This document shows positions 43,974 to 53,667 of a stretch of 64,000 bases of DNA, one piece after another. The notes under the pieces were generated by a model. That model ran no database searches. It saw only the letters and a list, made by a program, of their open reading frames with translations, and had not been told where the DNA came from. The DNA comes from UBA6918 sp040754425. GTDB lineage: Bacteria; Pseudomonadota; Gammaproteobacteria; Burkholderiales; Thiobacillaceae. Position numbers and translations under genes: made by a program. Position 1 is the first letter of the stretch, and every line of letters begins with the position of its first letter. The stretch covers positions 129,948 through 193,947 of the forward strand of contig JBFMCR010000014.1 in assembly GCA_040754425.1 (NCBI GenBank), read 5' to 3'.

Positions 43974-46900
43974 GTGGGATTATCCTTGGAACGACTGCGT
44001 TTCCTGCCGGGCAGCCTGCGCGGGCGGCTGATGCTGCTGGTGTTTCTGGCCGCGCTTCCCGGTTTCATCCTGCTGATCGCCAACAGCATCATCGAACGGA
44101 ACCGCGCCGAAAACTCGGCGCAGGAAATGCTGGCCCGCATCGCACGCAACATTGCGCTCAAGGGCCGCGAGCGAACCGAAGACACCCGCAGACTGCTCAA
44201 GATGATTACCGAGTTCCCTTCGGTTCAGGCTGGCGATGCCGCGCATTGTGTCGGGGTTCTGCCCCGCGTGCGCGAGGCTTTCGACATTTATGAGAATCTG
44301 GGAGTCACGGCGCCGGATGGCCGCATCTGGTGCAGCGCGCTTCCATTTGACAGGGCTGTGGTCTTGTCGGATCGGGATTGGTACCGACGCGCAATCGCCA
44401 GCGGCGATTTCGCCATCGGCAGCCATCAGGTGGGGCGCATCACGGGTCGCGATACGGTCAATTTTGCCCTGCCGGTCTTCGACGCAGGCGGCAGAGTTTC
44501 CGGCATGGCTTTCGCCGCACTCGGTACCACATGGTTCACACACATCACCCGCGAAGTGAATCTCCCGGAAAGCGCCATACTTCTGCTCACCGACAGCAAC
44601 GGCATCGTCATTTCCCGCCGGCCGTACGACACGCAATACATCGGCAGGCGGGTCACGGCCGACATGATATTGCCGATCTCGGACCGCGGCTGCCGCGGCA
44701 CGGCACAAGGCATCAGCCTGGATGGGCGCGAGCGGCTATTCGCCTACGCGCCTTTCGTGGAGGGCCGCGCCGACTCTCCCTGCGTCCTCGTCGGCTTGCC
44801 GAACGGCGTCCTGCTGGCGCCGATCGAGGCGGAATTCCGCAGGGGCCTGCTATTCGTTTCCGCCGCAACGCTGCTGGTACTGCTGCTGGCCTGGTTTGGC
44901 GCGAACACCCTGATTCTCAGGCGCGTGGGGCATCTTGCCAAAACCATGGAGCGCTTCGGCGCGGGCGACCATACCGCACGCGCCGCATTCAGGGATACCG
45001 ATGAAATCGGCAATCTGGGCCATCATTTCGACAGCATGGCCGACCAGCTGGCCTTGAAGAGCAGGGAACTCACGCACGCCAATCAGGCACTCAGGGCTCT
45101 GTCCTATGCCAACCAGGCCATCGTAGGCGCCGAAGACGAATCGAGGCTGCTCGTCGACATCTGCAACGCCGTAGTAAAGGGCGGGGGCTACCGCATGGCG
45201 TGGATAGGCTATGTCGACAACGCTAGCGGTCTGGTGCTGCCCATCACCTCAACCGGGCATGTGGACGGCTATCTGGATGAAATCCACATCAGCACGGATG
45301 AAGCCGTCCCGGAAGGGCGCGGCGCCATCGGCACCGCCATACGCACCGGGCAAACCGTCGTCGTACACGACATCGCGGAGAATCCCTCCTTCGCCCCATG
45401 GCGGGTGGCGGCCTTGAAACGCGGTTATGCCTCGATGATCGCACTGCCGCTCAAACGCGACGGCCGCACCTTCGGCAGCCTCAACATCTATGCGGCGGAG
45501 CCGAATGCATTCGATGGCGGTTCGGTTTCGCTGCTCACCGAAATTTCCGAAGATCTGACCTATGGACTCGAATCCCTGTCTGCGCGCGTGGCCAAACGCG
45601 CAGCGGAAGAATCCAATCGCATGAAAACCGAATTCCTGGCCAACATGTCGCACGAACTGAGAACGCCGCTCACTGCCATCATCGGTTTCTCCGAAATACT
45701 GCGCGATGGCCTCGCGGGACCGGTCTCTCCGCGTCAGCGGGATTACGCAGGAGAAATCCTGGCGAGCGGGCAACATCTTCTGGAGCTGATCAACGATATT
45801 CTCGACCTGACCAAGGTCGAAGCAGGGCGCATGGTGCTGGAGCTTGCGCCGGCCGACCTTCGCACCCTGCTTGCCGCAAGCCTGTCCATCGTGAGGGAGA
45901 AGGCGCAAGCGCATCGCATCGCCCTGGAGATGGAAGCGGAACAAGCGCTGGGCGAGGTTCTGCTCGATGAACGCAAGTTCAAGCAAATAACCTACAATCT
46001 CTTGTCCAATGCCGTCAAATTCACTCCGGACGGCGGCAAGGTGCGCCTTTCCGCACGGCAAGTCGCGCGCGAAGAAATACCGGTCGACAGCCTGTCCGCC
46101 AAGTATGGCCACTATCTGGAAATCTGCGTGTCAGACACCGGCCCGGGCATCAGTCCGGAAGACCAGAAGCGCCTGTTCCAGAGTTTCGTGCAGCTGGACA
46201 GCGGACTTGCGCGCCAATACGAAGGCACCGGACTGGGACTGGCCCTGGTCAAGCGGCTGGCCGAACTGCACGGCGGCGCGGTAAGCGTGGACAGTGCGCC
46301 AGGCAAAGGCACCCGCTTCAGCGTATGGCTGCCCTACCGGGATGCCTCAGCCGAAGCCCCTGAAGATGCGCAGCCACCAAGCGGCGGCGAGGCGGCACTG
46401 CAACAGGGCTCCCTCGTTCTGATCGTGGAAGACGATCCCTATGCCGCCCGCCTCATCTCCCATCAGTTGCAGGAAGCCGGCATGAGCAGCGTCACGGTCC
46501 CCACCGGCGAAGCGGCACTTTCCCGCCTGGAAAAGGCGCCCCGGCCGGACCTGATCACCCTGGACATCCTGCTGCCCGGCATGGACGGGTGGGAGTTGCT
46601 CGCCGAATTAAAGCGCAGGTCTGGCCTGGGAGACATCCCGGTCGTGATCATCTCCATCGTTGCCGACCGCGAGAAGGGCCTGTCCCTGGGCGCCGCAGGC
46701 GTGCTGCAAAAACCGTTCACGCGGAAAGACCTCGCCTCATCTCTCCTGGCCATGGATCTTGGACATGCTGATGGCCCCATCAAGGTTCTCGCAATCGATG
46801 ACGACCCTTCGGTGCTGGCACTGATCCGCAGCCACCTGGAAGACAAACCCATCGAAATCCAATGCGCCCGCAACGGCATGCAAGGCCTGGAAATGGCACG

Positions 46901-47159
46901 GGCCACACCGCCCGATCTCATCATTCTCGACCTCATGATGCCCGGCATGGACGGCTTCGAAGTGGCCGAGGCGCTGCGGCGCGACGAAATCACGGCGCAG
47001 ATACCCATTCTGGTGCTGACGGCAAAACTGCTGACTTCGGAGGATCGCGCAAGGCTCAATGGCCAGGTAGAGCGCATCATGCAGAAATCCGACTTCAATC
47101 ATGGCAGTTTCATCATGGAAGTGCACAGGGCGCTCGCCCGCAGCCGGACGAAAACCTGA
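43974..47159 (+). CDS. Hybrid sensor histidine kinase with two receiver domains
   Basis: 1061 residues from a GTG start behind AAAGGGGA. TM1 is at about 17-40, followed by a periplasmic dCache-like sensor (about 45-280, DRDWYRRAIASGDFAIG), TM2 near 290-312, HAMP (about 315-365), GAF (about 380-530), HisKA with His560 in NMSHELRTPLTAI, HATPase (about 670-795, with GTGLGLALVKRLAELHGG), then REC1 (Asp864 in LDILLPGMDG) and REC2 (Asp986 in LDLMMPGMDG). It heads an operon with a single-domain response regulator and an HD-GYP regulator. The ligand is unknown. Confidence 0.92.
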   Translation: MGLSLERLRFLPGSLRGRLMLLVFLAALPGFILLIANSIIERNRAENSAQEMLARIARNIALKGRERTEDTRRLLKMITEFPSVQAGDAAHCVGVLPRVREAFDIYENLGVTAPDGRIWCSALPFDRAVVLSDRDWYRRAIASGDFAIGSHQVGRITGRDTVNFALPVFDAGGRVSGMAFAALGTTWFTHITREVNLPESAILLLTDSNGIVISRRPYDTQYIGRRVTADMILPISDRGCRGTAQGISLDGRERLFAYAPFVEGRADSPCVLVGLPNGVLLAPIEAEFRRGLLFVSAATLLVLLLAWFGANTLILRRVGHLAKTMERFGAGDHTARAAFRDTDEIGNLGHHFDSMADQLALKSRELTHANQALRALSYANQAIVGAEDESRLLVDICNAVVKGGGYRMAWIGYVDNASGLVLPITSTGHVDGYLDEIHISTDEAVPEGRGAIGTAIRTGQTVVVHDIAENPSFAPWRVAALKRGYASMIALPLKRDGRTFGSLNIYAAEPNAFDGGSVSLLTEISEDLTYGLESLSARVAKRAAEESNRMKTEFLANMSHELRTPLTAIIGFSEILRDGLAGPVSPRQRDYAGEILASGQHLLELINDILDLTKVEAGRMVLELAPADLRTLLAASLSIVREKAQAHRIALEMEAEQALGEVLLDERKFKQITYNLLSNAVKFTPDGGKVRLSARQVAREEIPVDSLSAKYGHYLEICVSDTGPGISPEDQKRLFQSFVQLDSGLARQYEGTGLGLALVKRLAELHGGAVSVDSAPGKGTRFSVWLPYRDASAEAPEDAQPPSGGEAALQQGSLVLIVEDDPYAARLISHQLQEAGMSSVTVPTGEAALSRLEKAPRPDLITLDILLPGMDGWELLAELKRRSGLGDIPVVIISIVADREKGLSLGAAGVLQKPFTRKDLASSLLAMDLGHADGPIKVLAIDDDPSVLALIRSHLEDKPIEIQCARNGMQGLEMARATPPDLIILDLMMPGMDGFEVAEALRRDEITAQIPILVLTAKLLTSEDRARLNGQVERIMQKSDFNHGSFIMEVHRALARSRTKT

Positions 47160-47161
47160 AC

Positions 47162-47550
47162 ATGGCGCACATCCTGCTCATCGAGGACACGCCGGCCATC
47201 CGCAAGCTGGTGCATATCCAGCTGGAGCAGGCAGGCCATTCGGTGGAAAGCGCAGAAGATGCGGAAGCCGGGCTGAAGCTGGCCTTCACCGGTGTCTTCG
47301 ACCTGGTGCTGATGGACATCCACCTTCCCGGCATGGATGGCCTCTCCGCCACCAGAAAGCTGAAGGAAAATCCCCTTACACGGGGCATCCCGGTACTGGC
47401 TCTTACCGCCATGGCCATGGAAAGCGACAAAGCACGCATCCTGGCATCCGGCTGCGACGGCTATATTGCCAAGCCCATCAGGCTTCAGGACTTGCTCGCC
47501 GCCGTGGCGAGCACGCTGACCGGCATGGCCAACCCGCCCAAGGAGGACAC

Positions 47551-47554
<4 letters not shown>
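47162..47554 (+). CDS. Single-domain response regulator (DivK-like)
   Basis: 130 residues, one receiver domain. Phospho-acceptor Asp52 lies in LMDIHLPGMDGL, with the conserved Thr and Lys in LALTAMA and YIAKPI. There is no output domain, so it likely relays phosphate or acts by protein contact. It starts 2 bp after the hybrid kinase gene and overlaps the HD-GYP gene by 4 nt. Confidence 0.92.
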
Positions 47555-48609
<1,055 letters not shown>

Positions 48610-48684
48610 CAGTGCATGAAAGGCGGTCATCAGTTGCCGGTAAAATCGAATCATGAACCGGAACCCGGGAAGCGAGGACTGAGC

Positions 48685-49221
48685 ATGGGCCACCGCCTCT
48701 CCAAAATCACCACCCGCACCGGCGACGACGGCAGCACCGGGCTTGCCGACAAGACGCGCGTGCGCAAGGACCATCCGCGCGTGGAGGCGATCGGCGAGGT
48801 GGACGAACTCAACAGCCACCTCGGCCTGCTGTTGACCGAGCCGCTGCCCGAGGAGATGCGCGCCCTGCTTGGCCGGATACAGCAGCACCTGTTCGATCTC
48901 GGCGGCGAGCTGGCGATGCCGGCGTTTTGCGGCATTGCCGAAGCCAAGCTGGCCATGCTGGACGAGGCGATCGAGCGCTACAACGCGAGCCTGCCGCCGC
49001 TCAAGGAATTCGTTCTGCCCGGCGGCAGCCGCGCGGCTGCGCTGGCGCATGTCTGCCGCACGGTATGCCGCAGGGCCGAACGCCGGCTGGTTGCGCTTGC
49101 AGGCAGCGAGAGGCTTTCGCCGCTGCTGATCCGGTATCTCAACCGCCTGTCCGACCTGCTGTTCGTGCTGGCGCGCACGCTCAACCAGGGCAGCGAGCCG
49201 GCGCAGTGGCAGAAAAGCTGA
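48685..49221 (+). CDS. Cob(I)yrinic acid a,c-diamide adenosyltransferase, PduO type
   Basis: Adenosylates the cobalt of corrinoids. It has 178 residues from the ATG at 48685 (MGHRLSKITTRTGDDGSTGL). The ATP-binding TRTGDDGSTGL and the RAERRLVAL...LNRLSDLLFVLAR helix are the PduO signatures. Its stop abuts the stop of the convergent DUF4202 gene. Confidence 0.94.
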   Translation: MGHRLSKITTRTGDDGSTGLADKTRVRKDHPRVEAIGEVDELNSHLGLLLTEPLPEEMRALLGRIQQHLFDLGGELAMPAFCGIAEAKLAMLDEAIERYNASLPPLKEFVLPGGSRAAALAHVCRTVCRRAERRLVALAGSERLSPLLIRYLNRLSDLLFVLARTLNQGSEPAQWQKS

Positions 49222-49830
49222 TCATTCGTCCCGAATCGATTTCAGAATCAGCGGCACCAGCGCTTCCGGCAGCCTGATCTTGCCGCTCAGAGCGAACTCG
49301 TGCGCCTCCTTGGACATCTTCTGCCAGGTCTTGCGGATGATGCCGATCCATTTTTCCTCGTCGTATTCGGGATGCTGGCCGGCGAAACCCAGCATGTAAT
49401 GCTCGATGAAGACGAGGTCGACCACGTCCTCCAGCAATTGCGTCTCGGGATTGACCTTGATGCCTCGCTTGCCGACGGCGGCCTGCACGCGCGCGATCAT
49501 GTCGTCGTCATAGCCGGCTTCCTTCATCAGGCGGCCTGCGGTTTCGGCGTGGTACTTGTAAAGCCCGGTGCGCCATTGCAGGTAGCCGGTGCGGTCCATG
49601 GGATAGTTGCTGCGCGGCACCTTCCAGCGCTCGATGTGCTGGGCGCGCACCGCCAGCTTCACCGTCTCGGAGGCGTCGGGCGCGAAACGCTCGAGCATTT
49701 CGCTCATGCGCTGCGCGTAGAGCAGTTCTTTCGGATATTCCCTGCCGTCGACGGTTTCCTTGTTCGGATCGGCGGCGTTGGCGGCATCGAAAAGCGCAAT
49801 GGCGCGCTCGAATCGTTGGCTGTCAGTCAT
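49222..49830 (-). CDS. DUF4202 family protein
   Basis: 202 residues from the ATG at 49830 (MTDSQRFERAIALFDAANAA). The family is widespread in respiratory and autotrophic proteobacteria, but its function is unknown. It is soluble and mainly helical. RAQHIERWKVPRSNYPMDR is the most distinctive part and keeps His and Arg residues that could form a site. A longer in-frame start at 49860 is possible. Confidence 0.82.
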   Translation of the reverse strand: MTDSQRFERAIALFDAANAADPNKETVDGREYPKELLYAQRMSEMLERFAPDASETVKLAVRAQHIERWKVPRSNYPMDRTGYLQWRTGLYKYHAETAGRLMKEAGYDDDMIARVQAAVGKRGIKVNPETQLLEDVVDLVFIEHYMLGFAGQHPEYDEEKWIGIIRKTWQKMSKEAHEFALSGKIRLPEALVPLILKSIRDE

Positions 49831-49847
49831 GTCTCTTTCCTCGTCAG

Positions 49848-49896
49848 TAAAAAAACGCATTCGGTCGAACCGGGCCTGTCGGCGGCAAAACAGGCC
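49848..49896 (-). terminator. Likely terminator downstream of proB
   Basis: On the minus strand a stem GGCCTGT/ACAGGCC is followed by a small hairpin CGGTTCGACCG, then GAATGCG and a run of T. The T-run directly follows the second, shorter stem. Confidence 0.45.
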
Positions 49897-49900
49897 GTCC

Positions 49901-51028
49901 TTACAGCCTTACCATATTGTCGCGGTGTATCAGTTCGGGTTCGTCCACGTAGCCCAGCAAGGATTCGATCTCGGCGCTGGGCCGGCCGGCGATGCGGCGC
50001 GCTTCGGCGGCGCCGTAGTTGACAATGCCGCGGGCGATTTCATGGCCATGGCTGTCGACGCAGGCGATGACATCGCCGCGCTCGAACTCGCCCTGCACCA
50101 GTTTGACCCCGACCGGGAGCAGGCTCTTGCCGCCCGCGGCCAGGGCACGGGCCGCGCCGTCGTCGAGCACCAGGCGCCCGCGCATTTGCAGATGGTCCGC
50201 CATCCACTGCTTGCGCGCAGCCAGCGCCGCCTTTTCCGCGATGAGCTGGGTGCCGATGAGTTCGCCCGCAGCCAGTCTCAACAGCACGTTCGGCTCGCGC
50301 CCCGAGGCGATGAGAGTATGTGCGCCGCTGCGCGAGGCGCGCTTCGCCGCCAGGATCTTGGTCAGCATGCCGCCTGTGCCGATGCCGGAGCCGGCGCCGC
50401 CTGCCATGCGTTCGAGTTCCGGGTCGCCCGCGCGCGCTTCATGCACGAACTGCGCATCCCGGTCCTTTCTCGGGTCGGCCGTGTAAAGCCCCTGCTGGTC
50501 GGTCAGGATCACCAGGCAATCGGCCTCGATCAGATTGGTGACCAGCGCACCGAGGGTATCGTTGTCGCCGAGCCTGATCTCGTCGGTGGACACGGTATCG
50601 TTTTCGTTTATCACCGGCACCGCGCGCAGGCCCAGCAGAGTCAGCAGCGTCGTGCGGGCGTTGAGGTAGCGCGTACGGTCGGCGAGATCCTCGTGGGTCA
50701 ACAGCACTTGCGCGGCATGCAGCCCGTGTTGCCGGAAAACGCTTTCGTAGGCCTGCACCAGCCCCATCTGGCCGACGGCAGCGGCGGCCTGCAATTCGTG
50801 CAGCGCCCTGGGGCGCTTGCTCCAGCCCAGCCGCTGCATGCCTTCGGCGATCGCGCCGCTGGAAACCAGCACCACCTGGCGCCCGCCTTCGACCAGTTGC
50901 GCAATCTGCTCCGCCCAGCGCGAAAGCGCGGCATGGTCCAGGCCGCGGCCTTCGTTTGTGACCAGGCTGCTGCCGACCTTGACGACGATGCGGCGGGCCT
51001 TGGCCAGCACGGAAACGTCCGATTTCAT
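49901..51028 (-). CDS. proB: Glutamate 5-kinase
   Basis: First step of proline synthesis. It has 375 residues: an amino-acid-kinase domain (VVKVGSSLVTNEGRGLD; INENDTVSTDEIRLGDND) and a C-terminal PUA domain (about 280-370). It overlaps the upstream CNP1-like gene by 4 nt. No proA or obg is seen in the window. Confidence 0.96.
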   Translation of the reverse strand: MKSDVSVLAKARRIVVKVGSSLVTNEGRGLDHAALSRWAEQIAQLVEGGRQVVLVSSGAIAEGMQRLGWSKRPRALHELQAAAAVGQMGLVQAYESVFRQHGLHAAQVLLTHEDLADRTRYLNARTTLLTLLGLRAVPVINENDTVSTDEIRLGDNDTLGALVTNLIEADCLVILTDQQGLYTADPRKDRDAQFVHEARAGDPELERMAGGAGSGIGTGGMLTKILAAKRASRSGAHTLIASGREPNVLLRLAAGELIGTQLIAEKAALAARKQWMADHLQMRGRLVLDDGAARALAAGGKSLLPVGVKLVQGEFERGDVIACVDSHGHEIARGIVNYGAAEARRIAGRPSAEIESLLGYVDEPELIHRDNMVRL

Positions 51029-51540
51029 TGGAACATGCTCTCCCTGGGGCCGCGCTTGAGATTGCGTATGCCCTGCTCGGCATCGCGGATGGCGATCCAG
51101 TCGGGACAGAAATAATCCTCGGACAAAGCCTTGTGATAGGAAAGCAGCGAACGTTGCTTGAATGGTTCCCAGGCGGCGCGCTTGTTTTCCGTCCAGCTTC
51201 CGTCCGCCTGACCGAAACCGTAAATCTTGTACTCTCCGGTATCGCAGCGCATGCCTTCGTAATTGACGGTGCGGGCGCCGCGCGGGCTTTCGATCACCAC
51301 GGTGTAACGCACGACGCCGTCCTTGCCCACCGACAGCGAGGCCGTATCGACCATGAACTTGTTGCTGGTGGCAGAAGATACTTCGAAGGCAATCAGGTTT
51401 TCATTCTTGGGATAGGGCGGCAGGCTAGCGGCCATTTCTTCCCAAGGCGTTTCGTCTTCGACAAAATCCGGATTCAGGTATTCGACTGCCGGCGCAAGGC
51501 CGGGCAGCAGCGCCAGCAAAAAAAAGAATGGACGTTTCAT
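51025..51540 (-). CDS. CNP1-like family exported protein
   Basis: 171 residues from the ATG at 51540 (MKRPFFFLLALLPGLAPAVE), a clear signal peptide. The mature part contains VDTASLSVGKDGVVRYTVV and CDTGEYKIYGFGQADGSW, as in the CNP1-like (cryptic neisserial protein 1) family. The function is unknown; it is probably periplasmic. The stop overlaps the proB start. Confidence 0.8.
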   Translation of the reverse strand: MKRPFFFLLALLPGLAPAVEYLNPDFVEDETPWEEMAASLPPYPKNENLIAFEVSSATSNKFMVDTASLSVGKDGVVRYTVVIESPRGARTVNYEGMRCDTGEYKIYGFGQADGSWTENKRAAWEPFKQRSLLSYHKALSEDYFCPDWIAIRDAEQGIRNLKRGPRESMFQ

Positions 51541-51619
51541 GGCGCCCATTTTACCCTGCCTGCCTGCCGCTTGCGGCAGGTGTGGTTTTCGTCAGCCATT
51601 GCACAACCGGGAAAACGTG

Positions 51620-52108
51620 ATGAACAAAAGCCTGATTCCTCTCCTTTTCGTCCTCGCCCCGATCGCGGCGCGGTCTGCCGACATCGTGCCGGTCAAGCAG
51701 ATCGGACTGGAACTTGCCGCAAAGATCGCCATGCAAGCCATCGAGGCCTGCCGCAAGGACGGCTACAGCGTGTCCGCGGTGGTGCTGGACCGCGCCGGGC
51801 GCGTACAAGCCGCCCTGCGCGACACCCTGGCTGCGCCCTATACGCTTGAAATCGCCGAGCGCAAGGCCGGCATGGCCGTGATGTCGGGCATCCCCAGCAG
51901 CGACTTCCGCACGGCCCGCGGCGACATCCGGCCAGAACTCAACCATATCGACGGCCTCATCGTCATGGAAGGCGCCCAGCCCATCCGCGCCGCCGGCAGC
52001 CTCATCGGCGCGGTCGGCGTGTCCGGCGCACCCGGCGGCGACAGGGACGACGCCTGCGCCAAGGCTGCCCTGAAAGCCGTGGAAGAGCGCCTGGAGTTTG
52101 CCGATTGA
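51620..52108 (+). CDS. GlcG/HbpS family heme-binding-type protein, exported
   Basis: 162 residues with a signal peptide (MNKSLIPLLFVLAPIAARSA). The GlcG/HbpS domain shows GYSVSAVVLDRAGRVQAALR and the C-terminal GAVGVSGAPGGDRDDACAKA. HbpS-type proteins bind haem or small cofactors in the periplasm. The TTG start of rlmM overlaps its stop codon. Confidence 0.87.
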   Translation: MNKSLIPLLFVLAPIAARSADIVPVKQIGLELAAKIAMQAIEACRKDGYSVSAVVLDRAGRVQAALRDTLAAPYTLEIAERKAGMAVMSGIPSSDFRTARGDIRPELNHIDGLIVMEGAQPIRAAGSLIGAVGVSGAPGGDRDDACAKAALKAVEERLEFAD

Positions 52109-53172
52109 GCGAACCCGCCCTGTCCGGCCTGCTGTTGTATTGCCGCGCCGGCTTCGAAAAGGAATGCGCGCAGGACATCACCCAGGCGGCGGAGAATCAC
52201 GGCGTGAACGGCTGGTGCAAGGCGACGCAGGATTCCGGCTGGGTGCTGTTCCAGCCCGCCGAAGCCGGAGATGTCGGCCTGTTGCGCAAGAAACTGGGCT
52301 TCGCGGAGTTGTGCTTTGCCCGTCAGCTGGTTTTCGCCACCCCGGCCTTGAAGCTGTCGCCGGAAAACCGCCTGCCGCCCTTGCTTGAGGCTGCGGCCGC
52401 CTTGCCCGGCCCCTATTCCCGCCTGTGGCTGGAAACCGCCGACACCAACGAAGCCAAGGAATTGTCGGGCTTCTGCCGCAAGTTCGAACCGCATCTGAAA
52501 AGGGCGCTCGACGAGAAAGGTCTGCTCAGGCCGGACCGCCCGCGCCAGCCCAGACTGCATCTTTTCCTTACCGATTCCACCACTGCCTACCTGGGCATCA
52601 GCCTGCCGGGCAATTCGAGCGACTGGGCCATGGGCATCCCGCGCCTGAAAATGCCAAGGGAAGCCCCTTCGCGTTCCACGCTCAAGCTTGCCGAAGCCCT
52701 GCTGGAGATGCTCTCCGAACAGGAACGCGCCCAATTGAGGCCGGGGCGGCGGGCGGTCGATCTGGGCGCAGCGCCCGGCGGCTGGACCTGGCAACTGGTC
52801 AACCGCGGCATGAAAGTCACTGCCGTCGACAACGGCCCCATGGACAAGGCCTTGATGGACAGCGGCCTGGTCGAACACCTGCGCGCCGACGGCTTCACTT
52901 TCCGGCCGCGCCATCCGGTGGACTGGCTGGTCTGCGACATGGTGGAAAAACCCGCGCGGGTGGTGGATCTGGTCGCGCGCTGGTTCGAGCGCGGCGACTG
53001 CCGCGCCGCGATTTTCAACCTGAAACTGCCCATGAAGCGCCGCTTCGAGGAAGTTCGGCGCGCGCGCGGGATTTTGCAGGAAAGGCTTGGCAGACTGGAA
53101 GGAAACCGGCGCATTGCCGCCCGCCAGCTTTATCACGACCGCGAGGAAGTCACCTTAGCCGTCCTCCCCTGA
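52105..53172 (+). CDS. rlmM: 23S rRNA 2'-O-ribose C2498 methyltransferase RlmM
   Basis: 355 residues from a TTG start. An N-terminal THUMP-like region precedes a Rossmann methyltransferase domain with VDLGAAPGGWTWQLVNRGMK. WLVCDMVEKPARVV and NLKLPMKRRFEEV hold the catalytic Asp and Lys. It methylates C2498 in the peptidyl-transferase centre. Confidence 0.94.
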   Translation: MSEPALSGLLLYCRAGFEKECAQDITQAAENHGVNGWCKATQDSGWVLFQPAEAGDVGLLRKKLGFAELCFARQLVFATPALKLSPENRLPPLLEAAAALPGPYSRLWLETADTNEAKELSGFCRKFEPHLKRALDEKGLLRPDRPRQPRLHLFLTDSTTAYLGISLPGNSSDWAMGIPRLKMPREAPSRSTLKLAEALLEMLSEQERAQLRPGRRAVDLGAAPGGWTWQLVNRGMKVTAVDNGPMDKALMDSGLVEHLRADGFTFRPRHPVDWLVCDMVEKPARVVDLVARWFERGDCRAAIFNLKLPMKRRFEEVRRARGILQERLGRLEGNRRIAARQLYHDREEVTLAVLP

Positions 53173-53254
53173 GAATCCCTTTGTTGCCGGCTTACAACAA
53201 TGTTTGGGGATATTTTTAAATTATCACCAGCTACTGGTTTTATTACTTGGATTT

Positions 53255-53262
53255 GCTAGAAT
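53255..53262 (+). promoter_or_regulatory. Extended -10 promoter for the Ala-rich lipoprotein gene
   Basis: TGCTAGAAT at 53254-53262 is an extended -10 element. No good -35 is visible. The leader to the ATG is about 65 nt and contains AAGGGAAG as ribosome site. Confidence 0.4.
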
Positions 53263-53336
53263 TTTGCGGGTCGGTTGGACTTCACAATCCCTGACCGATT
53301 CAGGATATCCAAACTTTTATTGTTAAGGGAAGACAA

Positions 53337-53582
53337 ATGAAATACTCCGTTCTGCTGGCCGCTCTGCTGGCCGTTTCCGTGACCGCCTGCGGCAAAAAGG
53401 AAGAAGCTGCTGCTCCCGCAGAAACTCCTGCTGCTGAAGCTGCCGCTCCTGCTGCTGAAGCTCCTGCTGCTGAAGCTCCTGCTGCCGACGCTGCCGCTCC
53501 TGCTGCCGACGCTGCCGCGCCCGCTGCCGACGCTGCCGCGCCCGCTGCCGACGCTGCCGCGCCCGCCGAAGCTGCCAAGTAA
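53337..53582 (+). CDS. Ala/Pro-rich repetitive lipoprotein
   Basis: 81 residues. MKYSVLLAALLAVSVTACGK is a lipoprotein signal with Cys18. The rest is Glu/Ala/Pro then Asp/Ala/Pro repeat, ending PAEAAK. The 3' half is four tandem copies of a 21-bp unit (53481-53564) encoding AADAAAP, the last three identical in DNA. Such exactness suggests recent expansion. Likely an envelope spacer; no enzyme domain. Two near-identical terminators follow. Confidence 0.75.
   Translation: MKYSVLLAALLAVSVTACGKKEEAAAPAETPAAEAAAPAAEAPAAEAPAADAAAPAADAAAPAADAAAPAADAAAPAEAAK
53481..53564 (+). repeat. 21-bp tandem repeat, four units
   Basis: Unit GCTGCCGACGCTGCCGCGCC+C; unit 1 differs at two positions, and units 2-4 are identical. 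The length is a multiple of three, so unit number can change without a frameshift. Confidence 0.92.
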
Positions 53583-53600
53583 TTCCTGGCGCGAGAGCAC

Positions 53601-53629
53601 AAAAGCCGGTCGCAAGACCGGCTTTTTTT
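53601..53629 (+). terminator. Intrinsic terminator, first of a duplicated pair
   Basis: AAGCCGGTC GCAA GACCGGCTT with a 7-T run downstream of the lipoprotein gene. Confidence 0.88.
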
Positions 53630-53642
53630 ATTCGGGCTCGGC

Positions 53643-53667
53643 GCCGGTCGCAAGACCGGCTTTTTTA
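53643..53667 (+). terminator. Intrinsic terminator, second of a duplicated pair
   Basis: GCCGGTC GCAA GACCGGC with a 6-T run, the same 18-nt hairpin core repeated 40 bp later. Its T-run overlaps the stop codon of the convergent aminotransferase gene. Confidence 0.85.
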
